In this document: piece after piece, positions 38,229 to 46,547 of the stretch | Layout of the letters: every line of letters starts with the position of its first letter | Position numbering within the stretch: position 1 is the stretch's first letter | Source: Piscinibacter defluvii | GTDB lineage: Bacteria; Pseudomonadota; Gammaproteobacteria; Burkholderiales; Burkholderiaceae_C | Length of the DNA: 64,000 nt | Assembly (NCBI RefSeq): GCF_004011805.1 | Contig: NZ_RCHJ01000004.1 | Coordinates: forward strand, 62,001-126,000 | Direction: 5' to 3' | Notes under the pieces: model-generated | Seen by the model: only the letters and a program-made list of their open reading frames with translations | Databases searched by the model: none | Told to the model about the DNA's origin: nothing | Program-made: the position numbers and the translations under genes

Positions 38229-39569
38229 TCAGCCCGCCGGCTCGAAACCCACCGTCACCTTCAAGCCGCGCCCGTCGGCGCGCGGCGCGAAGCGCACCGC
38301 GAGCCCGTGCAGCGCCGCGACACGCCGCACGATCGACAGGCCGAGCCCGCTGCCCGACTCGTCCTGCCCTTCGGCGCGGTGGAAGCGTTCGCCGAGCCGC
38401 TCGAACTGCGCCGGCGCGATCGGCTCCGCGTCGTTCTCGACCTCGAGCGCATGTTCGCGGAAACGCAGCACGACGGTGGATCCGGGGGTCGCGTAGCGCA
38501 CCGCGTTGTCCAGCAGGTTGCGCAGCAGCACGGTGAGCAGGTCGGGGTCGCCGAGCAACGCGAGCGGCGCTCGCGCGCCGCCCTCCAGGCCCTCGCAGGA
38601 CAGCTCGACGCGGCGCCGCTCGGCCAGCGCGAGGCAGTCGCCCATCGCCTGGGCCACGATCTCCGGCCAGGCGATGTCGCGCTGCGCCACGGCGGAGCTG
38701 CCCGACTCCAGTCGCGCCAGCGCCAGCATCTGCGTCACCAGCCGGTCCAGCCGCGCCAGTCCGCGGTCGAGCTGCGCCTCGGCGCGCTCGCGCTCGGCGC
38801 CCGGCGCGGCGCGGCGCAGCACGTCCCACTGCGCGCGCAGCACGGCCAGCGGCGTGCGCAGTTCGTGTGCCGCATCGGCGGTGAAGCGGCGCTCGTGCGC
38901 GAGCACCGCCTCGATGCGGCGGAACAGGCCGTTCATCGCGTCCAGCAGCGGGCGCAGCTCGATCGGCGCGGTCTCGACACGCACCGGCTGCAGCTCGTCG
39001 GCGCCGCGCGCGCGCAGCTCCGCGCTGAGCTGCTCGACCGGCGCGAGCGAGCGCCGCACCGCCCAGGCCATCGCGACCAGCAGGATCGGCAGCATCGCCA
39101 GCCAGGGCAGCAGCTGCGAGAGCGTCAGGTCGTAGCTCAGTTCGTCGCGCTCGTAGACACGCTGGCCGGCGGCGACCAGCCGGCTGCCGTCGAAGGACTG
39201 CAGGTAGTAGACACGCCAGGCCTCGCCCTCGATCTGCAGGTCGACGAAGCCGGCCGCCTCGCTCCGGTAGGGCAGCAGCACGCCCTCGCGGTCGGCCACG
39301 CCGAGCCGGCCCTGCGCGTCCCACACCGCGATCGCCAGGTCGCGCATGTCGGCCTCGCCGCTGGAGCCGGCGTCCGCCGGCAGCGGCGCGGTGCTGCCTA
39401 CCGGCATCGCCACCGCCACCTGAACCTGGCGCGCCAGGCGGATCATCTCGGTGTCGAACAGCTCGTCCACCTCGTGGCGCGCGGCCCGCAGCGACAGCAG
39501 CATCGCGACGCCCCAGACCAGCGGCGCGCTGATCAGCAGGTACAGCAGCAGGCGGCGTCGCAGGCTCAC
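38229..39569 (-). CDS. two-component sensor histidine kinase, QseC/TctE-like
   Basis: This 446-residue membrane kinase starts at a GTG that overlaps the response-regulator stop (GTGA). Two transmembrane helices (residues about 7-27 and 150-170) flank a periplasmic sensor with a short 2CSK-like fold. The cytoplasmic part has [20 protein letters not shown] (phospho-His), an N-box around [19 protein letters not shown] and a G-box [18 protein letters not shown]. The signal is unknown. No transported-solute gene is adjacent that would suggest a tricarboxylate system. Confidence 0.93.
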   Translation of the reverse strand: MSLRRRLLLYLLISAPLVWGVAMLLSLRAARHEVDELFDTEMIRLARQVQVAVAMPVGSTAPLPADAGSSGEADMRDLAIAVWDAQGRLGVADREGVLLPYRSEAAGFVDLQIEGEAWRVYYLQSFDGSRLVAAGQRVYERDELSYDLTLSQLLPWLAMLPILLVAMAWAVRRSLAPVEQLSAELRARGADELQPVRVETAPIELRPLLDAMNGLFRRIEAVLAHERRFTADAAHELRTPLAVLRAQWDVLRRAAPGAERERAEAQLDRGLARLDRLVTQMLALARLESGSSAVAQRDIAWPEIVAQAMGDCLALAERRRVELSCEGLEGGARAPLALLGDPDLLTVLLRNLLDNAVRYATPGSTVVLRFREHALEVENDAEPIAPAQFERLGERFHRAEGQDESGSGLGLSIVRRVAALHGLAVRFAPRADGRGLKVTVGFEPAG

Positions 39570-40246
39570 GCTTCGTCGCCGCCCTGCGCCGCGCCGAGCG
39601 CATAGCCCACGCCGCGCACCGTGCGCACCACGTCGCGCGCGAGCTTGCGGCGCAGGTGGTGCACGTGCACCTCGAGCGTGTTGCTCTCGAGCGTCTCGCC
39701 CCAGTCGTACAGCTTCTCCTGCAGCTGCGCCTTGGAGAGGATGCGCCCGGGGTTGGCCATCAGGGCCTCCAGCAGCGCGAGTTCGCGTGCCGTCAGCTCG
39801 ACCGGCCTACCCTGCCAGACGACGCTGCGCGCGGCCGGGTCGAAGCTGAGCGCCCCATGCTCCCAGACCGACTTGCTGCGCCCGCTGCGCCGGCGCGCCA
39901 GCGCGCGCAGGCGCGCCGCGAGCTCGTCGACGGTGATCGGCTTGACGAGGTAGTCGTCGGCGCCCGCGTCCAGCCCGGCGATGCGGTCCTCGACGCCGTC
40001 GCGCGCGGTCAGGATCAGCACCGGCACCTCGTGGCGCGCGCTGCCCCGCCAGCGCGCCAGCCAGTGCATGCCGTCGCCGCCGGGCAGGCCGAGGTCGAGC
40101 ACGACGGCGTCGTACTCGGCACCGGCCAGCGCGGCGTCGGCGCGCTGGCCGTCTCGGAACCAGTCGACCGCATGGCCGAGCTGGCGCAGCCCGGCCGCCA
40201 GCGCGTCGCCCAGCAACGGGTCGTCCTCGACGATCAGCACGCGCAT
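39566..40246 (-). CDS. OmpR-family response regulator, QseB/TctD-like
   Basis: This 226-residue regulator has a receiver domain ([20 protein letters not shown], phospho-acceptor Asp in [15 protein letters not shown], Lys in [13 protein letters not shown]) and a C-terminal winged helix ([35 protein letters not shown]). It forms an operon with the sensor kinase, overlapping it by 4 bases. Its targets are unknown; the nearby DsbA-family gene 10 bases upstream on the same strand may be co-transcribed. Confidence 0.94.
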   Translation of the reverse strand: MRVLIVEDDPLLGDALAAGLRQLGHAVDWFRDGQRADAALAGAEYDAVVLDLGLPGGDGMHWLARWRGSARHEVPVLILTARDGVEDRIAGLDAGADDYLVKPITVDELAARLRALARRRSGRSKSVWEHGALSFDPAARSVVWQGRPVELTARELALLEALMANPGRILSKAQLQEKLYDWGETLESNTLEVHVHHLRRKLARDVVRTVRGVGYALGAAQGGDEA

Positions 40247-40256
40247 GGGGACTCGC

Positions 40257-40922
40257 TCAGGCGAAAGCGCGCAGTCCGGCGATCTGGCGCAGCGCCCGCT
40301 CGAACACCTCGGGCGGCTGCCCGCCCTGGATCAGGTGCTGCCCGTTCACCACCACCGAGGGCACCGCGGTGATGCCGAGCTGCTGCCAGTGGCGCTCGCG
40401 CTCGCGCACCTCGGCGACGAAGGCGCCGCTGTCGACCACCCGTGCCGCCGCGTCGGCGTCGAGCCCGGCCTCGGCCGCGCAGCGCAGCAGCACCTCGCGC
40501 GCGCCGGGGTTCTCGCCACGGCCGTGGTAGGCCCGCAGCAGCGCGTGCTTGAGGGCCCGCTGCGCGGCCGGGTCGGTCGTGCCGGCCCAGTGCAGCAGGC
40601 GGTGCGCGTCGAAACTGTTCCAGGTGCGCGAGCGGGCCTGCAGGTCGAACGCGAAGCCGACCGCCGCGCCGCGTTCGCGCAACGCGTCGCCGTTGCGCCG
40701 CACCTGCTCCGGCGTGATGCCGTACTTGCGTGTCAGGTGCTCGACGATGTCCTCGCCCTCCGGCGGCATCTGCGGGTTCAGCTCGAAGGGCTGGAAGTGC
40801 AGCTGCACGTCGATCTCGCCGGCCAGGCGCTGCAGGGCGATCTCCAGCGCGCTCAGCCCGACGGCGCACCAGGGGCAGACGACGTCGGAGACGAAGTCCA
40901 GGGTCAGGGCGGGACGACTCAT
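40257..40922 (-). CDS. DsbA-family (FrnE-like) thiol oxidoreductase
   Basis: This 221-residue protein begins MSRPALTLDFVSDVVCPWCA. It has the CPWC active site in the thioredoxin fold, an inserted helical domain and the cis-proline loop (GITAVPSVVVNGQHLIQGGQ). It lacks a signal peptide, so like FrnE it should act in the cytoplasm. FrnE-type proteins belong to the DsbA family and are linked to polyketide or oxidative-stress chemistry in different bacteria; the partner here is unknown. It lies upstream of the two-component pair and divergent from the DUF6502 gene. Confidence 0.92.
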   Translation of the reverse strand: MSRPALTLDFVSDVVCPWCAVGLSALEIALQRLAGEIDVQLHFQPFELNPQMPPEGEDIVEHLTRKYGITPEQVRRNGDALRERGAAVGFAFDLQARSRTWNSFDAHRLLHWAGTTDPAAQRALKHALLRAYHGRGENPGAREVLLRCAAEAGLDADAAARVVDSGAFVAEVRERERHWQQLGITAVPSVVVNGQHLIQGGQPPEVFERALRQIAGLRAFA

Positions 40923-40984
40923 GCCGGGAGTCTAGGGCGGCGGAGCCGGCCACGCGCCGTGCGGGATCGCGTTCGCTGCGAAAT

Positions 40985-40998
40985 CACAAGAGCTTGTG
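40985..40998. promoter_or_regulatory. inverted repeat CACAAG-AG-CTTGTG
   Basis: Six-base arms with a two-base centre lie in the 168-base divergent region between the DsbA-family gene and the DUF6502 gene, 62 bases upstream of the DsbA start. It is a candidate operator; no regulator is assigned. Confidence 0.35.
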
Positions 40999-41006
40999 CC
41001 CACTTA

Positions 41007-41021
41007 CGTCAACCGGTGACG
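41007..41021. promoter_or_regulatory. inverted repeat CGTCA-N5-TGACG
   Basis: Perfect 5-base arms around ACCGG lie 9 bases from the preceding dyad in the same divergent region. It is a possible second operator. Confidence 0.3.
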
Positions 41022-41030
41022 CTCGGCTCG

Positions 41031-41046
41031 ACACATGCGTACACAT
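41031..41046 (+). promoter_or_regulatory. ACACAT direct repeats with 10-base period, candidate activator site
   Basis: ACACAT occurs at 41031-41036 and 41041-41046, one helical turn apart. If transcription starts near 41087, the pair is centred near -49, a usual place for an activator. The downstream promoter has a -10 box but no recognisable -35, which would fit activator dependence. Confidence 0.35.
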
Positions 41047-41070
41047 CCGAGGGGCGCAGGGCCGAAAGAT

Positions 41071-41088
41071 TTGGGATAATTTTCCCAA
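41071..41088 (+). promoter_or_regulatory. TTGGGA-N6-TCCCAA dyad overlapping the -10 box of the DUF6502 gene
   Basis: A perfect 6-6-6 inverted repeat (TTGGGAtaatttTCCCAA) contains GATAAT (41075-41080), a good -10 box. The dyad ends two bases before the ATG. No ribosome binding site exists, so the transcript is probably leaderless or nearly so. A protein on this dyad would block transcription; the neighbouring DUF6502 protein, which has a helix-turn-helix-like stretch, is a candidate. Confidence 0.5.
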
Positions 41089-41090
41089 TC

Positions 41091-41942
41091 ATGGACATCG
41101 CGACCCACACCCACCAGGTCCTGACGGCCGCCCTGCGCAAGCTGCTGCGCCCGCTGTTCCGGGTGCTGCTGCGGCAGTCGATGTCCTTCGTCGCCTTCGA
41201 GGAGCTGGCCAAGCGGGTCTACGTCGAGGTGGCGATGAACGAGTTCGCGATCGAGGGCAAGAAGCCCTCGATCTCGCGCGCCTCCATCCTCTCCGGCCTG
41301 ACGCGCAAGGAGGTGCAGCGCCTGCTGGCCGAGGCGCCCGGCTACGAGGGCGACAGCGGCGAGCGCTACAACCGCGCCGCGCGCGTGCTGACCGGCTGGA
41401 CACGCGACACCGAGTTCCTGGGCGAGGACGGCGAGCCGCGCGCCCTGCCCTTCGATGGCGACACCGGCTTCGCGGCACTGGTGCGGCGCTACAGCGGCGA
41501 CATGCCGGCGCGGGCCGTGCTGGACGAGCTGGTGCGGGTCGGCGCGGTGCGGCGACGCGAGGACGGTCAGCACGAACTGGTGACACGCGCCTACGTGCCG
41601 CAGCGCAGCGCGGCCGACAAGCTGGCCATCCTGGGCGTCGACGTGGCCGACCTGGTGGCCACCATCGGCCACAACATGGAGCACGGCGAGGCCGACCCGC
41701 GCTTCCAGCGCAAGGTGATGTACCACAGCATTCCGGTCACGGCGCTGCCGGCCTTCCGCAAGCTCGCGGCGGCGCAGGGCCAGGCCCTGCTCGAGCGGCT
41801 CGACCGCTGGCTGCTGGCCCACGACAGCGACATCCCGGCCGACGGCTCGGGCCCCGAGCGGCGGCGGGTCGGCGTCGGCATCCATTACTTCGAGGGGCCG
41901 GCCAGCGGCTCGACCCCGGACTCCCAAGGAGAACTGCCATGA
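41091..41942 (+). CDS. DUF6502 family protein
   Basis: This 283-residue protein begins MDIATHTHQVLTAALRKLLR and contains AFEELAKRVYVEVAMNEFAI and KKPSISRASILSGLTRKEVQ. The last stretch looks like a helix-turn-helix recognition unit (SISRASILSGLTRKEV), and the predicted tail is winged-helix-like (VLDELVRVGAVRRREDGQHE). I recognise the family only as DUF6502; a DNA-binding role is inference. It has no signal peptide. Its stop overlaps the ATG of the DUF4382 lipoprotein gene (ATGA), so the two are translationally coupled. The promoter region carries several repeats. Confidence 0.85.
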   Translation: MDIATHTHQVLTAALRKLLRPLFRVLLRQSMSFVAFEELAKRVYVEVAMNEFAIEGKKPSISRASILSGLTRKEVQRLLAEAPGYEGDSGERYNRAARVLTGWTRDTEFLGEDGEPRALPFDGDTGFAALVRRYSGDMPARAVLDELVRVGAVRRREDGQHELVTRAYVPQRSAADKLAILGVDVADLVATIGHNMEHGEADPRFQRKVMYHSIPVTALPAFRKLAAAQGQALLERLDRWLLAHDSDIPADGSGPERRRVGVGIHYFEGPASGSTPDSQGELP

Positions 41943-43144
41943 ACATGCGTCGTTGGCTGACCGGCCTGGCCGGTGCAATCGCCATGCTGGCCGCGGGCTG
42001 CGGCGGCGGCGGCGGGATCGGCGGCACGGGCGCGCCGATGGGCACGATGCGCGTGTCGGTGACCGACGCCCCGGCCTGCGGCTACGACGAGGTCAACATC
42101 ACGGTCGAGAAGGTGCGCGTGCACCGCAGCGCCAGCGCCAGCCCGGACGAGCCGACCGGCTGGTCCGAGATCGTGCTGAACCCGGCGCGCCGCATCGACC
42201 TGCTGACCCTGACCAACGGGGCGCTCGAGGAGCTCGGCGAGATCGAGCTGCCCGCGGGCACCTACCAGCAGATCCGCCTGGTGCTGGCCGACAACGCCGG
42301 CACCAGCCCGCCGGCCAACTCGGTGGTGCTCTCTGGCAGCGGCGACGAGATCGCCCTGACCACGCCCAGCGCCCAGCAAAGCGGCCTGAAGCTCAACGCC
42401 GACGTCGAGGTGCCGGCGGGCAAGGTGCTCGACGTGGTGCTCGACTTCGACGCCTGCCGGTCGGTCGTCAAGCGCGGCAACTCGGGCCGGTACAACCTGA
42501 AGCCGGTGATCAGCGTGATCCCGGTGCTGTCGGACGCCGGCCTGCGCGTGGTCGGTTATGTCGACCCGGCGCTGGTCGGGCCGGACACCGCGGTCTCGGT
42601 GCAGACCGCCGCCAGCGGCGTGCCGCCGACGCTGGTCAAGGCCACCATCCCGGACAGCACGGGCCGTTTCGTGCTGCGCCCGGTGCCCGAGGGCAACTAC
42701 ACCCTGGTGCTGACCTCGCCGACCCATGCCACCGCGGTGATGACCGGGGTGCCGGTGACGGCGGCCGCGCCGACCACGGTCAGCACGCAGCAGTTCCCGC
42801 TGGCCCCGGCCGCGGCCGCCTCGGCCCCGGTGACGGTGTCGGGCAGCGTGCAGCCGGTCGATGCCACGGTGCGCGTGCTGCAGTCGCTGACCGGCGGCCC
42901 GACGGTCGAGATCGGCTTCGTGCCGGTGGACGGCGACACCGGCGGCTTCGTCACCGCGCTGGGCCTCGCGGCACCGCTGCGCACCGCCTACCCGGCACCG
43001 GCGAACGCGCCCATCACCTTCACCGCCGATCCGGGCGCGGCGGGCCTCTACACCCTCGAGGCCGTGTCGGGCGGCGTGGCGCAGGCGGCCGAGGTGGACG
43101 TCAACGTGGCGCCGGTACCTCCGGTTACCTTCGTCTTCCCCTGA
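41939..43144 (+). CDS. DUF4382 lipoprotein
   Basis: This 401-residue lipoprotein has a signal peptide and lipobox (MLAAGCGGGGGIGGTG) with a glycine run straight after the lipidated Cys. The DUF4382 domain fills residues about 37-200: MRVSVTDAPACGYDEVNITV, EKVRVHRS, IDLLTLTNGALEELGEIELP and GKVLDVVLDFDACRSVV. Two carboxypeptidase-regulatory-like beta-sandwich repeats follow (about 205-400). It is an outer-surface or periplasmic adhesin-like protein of unknown role. AAGGAG precedes the ATG; a second in-frame ATG lies at 41945. It is coupled to the DUF6502 gene. Confidence 0.88.
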   Translation: MNMRRWLTGLAGAIAMLAAGCGGGGGIGGTGAPMGTMRVSVTDAPACGYDEVNITVEKVRVHRSASASPDEPTGWSEIVLNPARRIDLLTLTNGALEELGEIELPAGTYQQIRLVLADNAGTSPPANSVVLSGSGDEIALTTPSAQQSGLKLNADVEVPAGKVLDVVLDFDACRSVVKRGNSGRYNLKPVISVIPVLSDAGLRVVGYVDPALVGPDTAVSVQTAASGVPPTLVKATIPDSTGRFVLRPVPEGNYTLVLTSPTHATAVMTGVPVTAAAPTTVSTQQFPLAPAAAASAPVTVSGSVQPVDATVRVLQSLTGGPTVEIGFVPVDGDTGGFVTALGLAAPLRTAYPAPANAPITFTADPGAAGLYTLEAVSGGVAQAAEVDVNVAPVPPVTFVFP

Positions 43145-43169
43145 TGGCGACAATTTCAGGAGAACCCGC

Positions 43170-43376
43170 ATGATGAAGACACGCGTCCTGTCCGCCGCCC
43201 GCGAGATCAGCCACTGGCGGCACTTCTTCCGCACACGCGACGCGGCGCTGCGGCGCGCCGGCACGTCGAGCCTGCCGTTCGAACGGGACGACACCCACCC
43301 GGACACTCTGTACCCGCCCACCGAGTGGGCCGAGACCGAGTGGCCCGACACCAACATCGAAGCGCCGGCGCGCTGA
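43170..43376 (+). CDS. small protein of unknown function
   Basis: This 68-residue reading frame starts MMKTRVLSAAREISHWRHFF, 7 bases after AGGAG, and third positions are almost all G or C as in its neighbours, so it is probably real. The N-terminal half is basic and helical; the C-terminal half is acidic with two EW motifs (PTEWAETEWPDTNIEAP). There is no signal peptide. I do not recognise it. It follows the DUF4382 gene by 25 bases and may belong to that operon. Confidence 0.6.
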   Translation: MMKTRVLSAAREISHWRHFFRTRDAALRRAGTSSLPFERDDTHPDTLYPPTEWAETEWPDTNIEAPAR

Positions 43377-43407
43377 CCCGCACCGGCCTCTCCTGGAGCC
43401 TCCCCGC

Positions 43408-43806
43408 ATGAAGACCCTTGCCACCCTGGCCCTGGCCCTCGCGGCCGCGCCCGCCCTCGCGCAGACCAGCGTCGGCGTCTCGATCGGCATCCACCAACCC
43501 GGCGTCTACGGCCGCATCGACATCGGCAACTTCCCGCCGCCGCCGGTGATCTACCCGCAGCCGGTGGTCATCGCGCCGACGCCGGTGGCGGTCTACCAGC
43601 GCCCGGTCTACCTCTACGTGCCGCCGGGCCACCAGAAGGACTGGCGCAAGCACTGCCGCCGCTACGCCGCCTGCGGCCAGCCGGTGTACTTCGTGCAGGA
43701 GCAGTGGGTCGTCGAGCGCTGGGACGAGCGGCGCGGCCGCGGGCGTGGCGACGACCATCCCGGCCGCGGCCACGGCAAGGGCAAGGGCAAGCACCGCGAC
43801 GACTGA
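43408..43806 (+). CDS. small exported protein with proline-rich middle and basic tail
   Basis: This 132-residue protein has a clear signal peptide (MKTLATLALALAAAPALAQT). Proline/valine/tyrosine strands follow (NFPPPPVIYPQPVVIAPTPV), then VYLYVPPGHQKDWRKHCRRY with a Cys pair and QPVYFVQEQWVVERWDE. The tail is rich in Arg, Gly, His and Lys (RGRGDDHPGRGHGKGKGKH). Similar short exported proteins are common in Burkholderiales, but no function is known to me. GGAG lies 9 bases before the ATG. Confidence 0.78.
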   Translation: MKTLATLALALAAAPALAQTSVGVSIGIHQPGVYGRIDIGNFPPPPVIYPQPVVIAPTPVAVYQRPVYLYVPPGHQKDWRKHCRRYAACGQPVYFVQEQWVVERWDERRGRGRGDDHPGRGHGKGKGKHRDD

Positions 43807-43830
43807 TCGTCCCGGCCCCGCGGGCCCGCC

Positions 43831-45234
43831 TCAGTAGCCCACGCTCGCGCGCAGGCCGAAGACGCGCAGCGCGGGCGCCCGGCCGTCGCCGCCCGGGCGG
43901 CGGATCCACTGCAGATCGGGCGAGAGCTCGATGTGCTCGTTGAGCGTCCAGCGGTAGTACAGCTCGGCCAGCGTCTCGCTGCCGCCGGCCGCGTAGCCGA
44001 CCAGCGTCCCATCCGCCGTCGCGGCGCGCCAGGCGCCGTCCGTGCCGATCCGTCCGAGCGCGAGGCCGACCGCATCGTGGCCGCGTCCCCAGGCGCGCCC
44101 GCCATGCTCGAACCCGAGCGTGAGCGCGCGGTCGAAGTGGCCGTCGCCGCGCAGGCGCCGGCCCCAGCGCCCGAACAGGTTCCACTCGCGGCCGACGCGC
44201 TGGTCGACGGACACGCCGACGCCGGTGTGGCGCTGGCGCTGCTCGTCCAGCCCGAGCGTGCGGCCGTTGCTCCAGGCGTAGAGCCGGTAGCTGGCGCGCG
44301 GCTCGCCGTTGATCTGCAGCGGCGCCAGCTCGAACTGGCCGATCACCAGCGGGCGCCCGGGCGAACCGCTGAAGTTCGCCCCCGCCCCGGCGCCGAACAC
44401 GCCGACCGAGGCGCCCCAGGCCCATGAACCGTCGGTGTCGAAGTAGCCGGCCCGCAGGCCCGGCGCGAAGCCGTACGCATCGGCGCCGATGTCGCCGCCG
44501 GAGTCGAGCAGCGGGTTGTGCACGAAGGCGTTGTTGAGGAACTGGGTGGCCTCGTCGCCGGCCGCCGCGTTCTGGTCGAAGAAGCCGAACAGGTCCATCT
44601 TGCCGGCGGTCAGTTCGACGCGCCGGCCCTTCTGGTCGTTGAAGCCGCCGGCATCCAGCGTCCACTCCAGCTGCACCCAGGCCTGGGCGAGGATCGCGAA
44701 CGAGTCGTCCGGGCCGGCGGCCGTCTCGAAACCGACCGAGTTGACCGTGCTGGTGTGGGTCGGGCGCAGCGCGACGCCGGGGCCCTGGCCGAAGCGCAGG
44801 TGCGCGAACGCGGTCGCCTGGGCGTCGCCCACGGCACCGGCGGGCAGCTCGACCGTCAGATCGCCGCGGTAGCCCAGGCGCGTGGCATCGCGGCCGTCGG
44901 CACTGCCGCCGGCGTTCACGCGCTGGCCGACGGCGACGACGCTCGCCCCGATCGTCGGCCCGTCCGCCGGCGCCTCCTCGACCGGTTCGGCACTGCGCGT
45001 CAGCGCATCGACGCGCTGCTCGAGCTGCTGCACACGCGCGGTGCCCCAGCCGCCGGGCGCCGCCGAGGCGGCCGCCGCCGGCGCCTGCAGCGCGCGCAGC
45101 TGGCGCTCCAGCTCGGCGTTGCGCTGCTCGAGCTGGGTCAACCGCTCCAGCACCTGGCGCAGCTGCGCGGCCACCGCGTCGTCGGCCGCCCGGGCCGACA
45201 GGCCCAGGGTCAGGCCGAGCAGCAGCACGCCCAT
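43831..45234 (-). CDS. OprB-like outer-membrane porin with N-terminal coiled coil
   Basis: This 467-residue protein has a short signal peptide (MGVLLLGLTLGLSARA) unusually without basic residues. A coiled coil follows (LRQVLERLTQLEQRNAELER, residues about 24-50), which may bind peptidoglycan. The remainder is a beta-barrel resembling OprB-type carbohydrate porins (NDQKGRRVELTAGKMDLFGF, FVHNPLLDSGGDIGADAYGF, AELYYRWTLNEHIELSPDLQ) ending in an aromatic residue (LRASVGY) as outer-membrane proteins do. The gene is divergent from the imelysin operon, with a Fur-like box in the shared 149-base region, so iron may affect its expression. Confidence 0.75.
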   Translation of the reverse strand: MGVLLLGLTLGLSARAADDAVAAQLRQVLERLTQLEQRNAELERQLRALQAPAAAASAAPGGWGTARVQQLEQRVDALTRSAEPVEEAPADGPTIGASVVAVGQRVNAGGSADGRDATRLGYRGDLTVELPAGAVGDAQATAFAHLRFGQGPGVALRPTHTSTVNSVGFETAAGPDDSFAILAQAWVQLEWTLDAGGFNDQKGRRVELTAGKMDLFGFFDQNAAAGDEATQFLNNAFVHNPLLDSGGDIGADAYGFAPGLRAGYFDTDGSWAWGASVGVFGAGAGANFSGSPGRPLVIGQFELAPLQINGEPRASYRLYAWSNGRTLGLDEQRQRHTGVGVSVDQRVGREWNLFGRWGRRLRGDGHFDRALTLGFEHGGRAWGRGHDAVGLALGRIGTDGAWRAATADGTLVGYAAGGSETLAELYYRWTLNEHIELSPDLQWIRRPGGDGRAPALRVFGLRASVGY

Positions 45235-45313
45235 GTTCCTCGCGCGACGCGCGGTCGCTCCGACCGGCTAGGTCATCGCTCCCTCCTTGTGGGCCTAGAA
45301 TGACTACAAACAC

Positions 45314-45333
45314 AAATCGTTCTCATTTATCAT
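45314..45333 (+). promoter_or_regulatory. Fur-like box upstream of the imelysin operon
   Basis: The minus-strand reading AAATGAGAACGATTT resembles the Fur core AATGAGAATCATT. TATCAT (45328-45333), a fair -10 box, overlaps it. It lies about 50 bases before the imelysin ATG and about 80 bases before the divergent porin ATG. Together with the iron-related genes downstream, this supports Fur repression. Confidence 0.6.
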
Positions 45334-45383
45334 AACCCCAATCCGATCCAGGATACGACGCCGTCAGCCGAGGAGAGACATCG

Positions 45384-46547
45384 ATGCACAAACGCGACTT
45401 CATGCGCAGCGCCGTGGCGCTGGCCGCCGTCCTGGGCAGCGGCGCGCTGCGGGCCGAGGGCGTGGACGCCGCCGCGGTGGCGCAGCACCATGCGGCGCTG
45501 GTCGAAGCCAGCTACCGCGATGCGCTGGACGCCGCGCTCGAGCTGCAGAAGGCCGTGCAGGCTTTCGTGGCCGCGCCGACCGCCGACGGGCTGGCGCAGA
45601 CGCGGCGGGCCTGGCTGGCGGCCCGCGAGTGGTACGGCCTGACCGAGGCGTTCCGCTTCTACGGCGGCCCGATCGACGACGACAAGGGACCCGAGGGCCG
45701 GCTCAACGCCTGGCCGCTGGACGAGGCCTATGTCGACTACGTCAGGGGCAAGCCTGCCGCGGGCCTGGTCAACGACCGGCGTGTCGCGCTGTCGAAGGCG
45801 GTGCTGTCGCGCTACAACGAGCGCGGCGGCGAGGAGAACATCTCCTGCGGCTGGCACGCCATCGAGTTCCTGCTCTGGGGCCAGGACCAGGACGAGGCGG
45901 GCCCGGGCAAGCGCCCGTTCGCGGACTATGTCGACGGCCAGGCCGCCAACGCCGACCGGCGCCGCCAGTACCTGCTGCTGGTCACCGAGCTGCTGATCGA
46001 CGACCTGCGCTACCTGGCGGCGGCCTGGGCGCCCAACACGCGCAACTACCGCGCCGGCTTCGAGCGCGGCGGGCTCGAGTCGATCCGCAAGATCATCGTC
46101 GGGCTCGGCTCGCTGTCGCGCGGCGAGCTGGCCGGCGAGCGCATGGAGGTGGCGCTGAACACGCAGGACCAGGAGGACGAGCACTCCTGCTTCTCGGACA
46201 ACACGCATCGCGACATCGTGGCCAATGCCAGCGGCATCCGCAATGTCTGGGAGGGCCGCTTCAAGCGCCGCGACGGCAGCCTGCTCGAGGGCCCGTCGCC
46301 GGCCGCGCTGGTGGCGACGCGCGACGCCGCGCTGGCCGAGCGCGTGAGCCGGCAGATCGCCGCCTCGGTGAGCGCCGCCGAGGCGATCCAGGCGCCGTTC
46401 GACCGCGAGATCATCGGCGGCCGGGACGCCCCCGGGCGGCAGCGCATCCAGAAGACCATCGACAGCCTGGTGCAGCAGTCCAAGGACCTGGTCGAGGCCG
46501 CCGCGGCGATCGGCATCACGCGCCTCACGCTGGTCAAGCCGACGTGA
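45384..46547 (+). CDS. imelysin-family (IrpA-like) iron-regulated periplasmic protein
   Basis: This 387-residue exported protein has a signal peptide (MHKRDFMRSAVALAAVLGSG). The imelysin/M75 domain contains the GxHxxE motif (CGWHAIEFLLWGQ, near residue 157) and NTQDQEDEHSCFSDNTHRDI. Imelysins are periplasmic iron-uptake proteins related to EfeO. AGGAG lies 8 bases before the ATG, and a Fur-like box lies upstream. It leads a four-gene operon with a di-heme oxidoreductase, a second imelysin and a DUF1513 protein, a set found with Fur control in Pseudomonas. Confidence 0.93.
   Translation: MHKRDFMRSAVALAAVLGSGALRAEGVDAAAVAQHHAALVEASYRDALDAALELQKAVQAFVAAPTADGLAQTRRAWLAAREWYGLTEAFRFYGGPIDDDKGPEGRLNAWPLDEAYVDYVRGKPAAGLVNDRRVALSKAVLSRYNERGGEENISCGWHAIEFLLWGQDQDEAGPGKRPFADYVDGQAANADRRRQYLLLVTELLIDDLRYLAAAWAPNTRNYRAGFERGGLESIRKIIVGLGSLSRGELAGERMEVALNTQDQEDEHSCFSDNTHRDIVANASGIRNVWEGRFKRRDGSLLEGPSPAALVATRDAALAERVSRQIAASVSAAEAIQAPFDREIIGGRDAPGRQRIQKTIDSLVQQSKDLVEAAAAIGITRLTLVKPT

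Noticed and set aside
33571-39603. 2010-codon open frame antisense to the giant kinase
   Set aside because: Low-complexity Arg/Ala/Gln-rich translation without domains. It mirrors the GC-biased codons of the real gene on the other strand.
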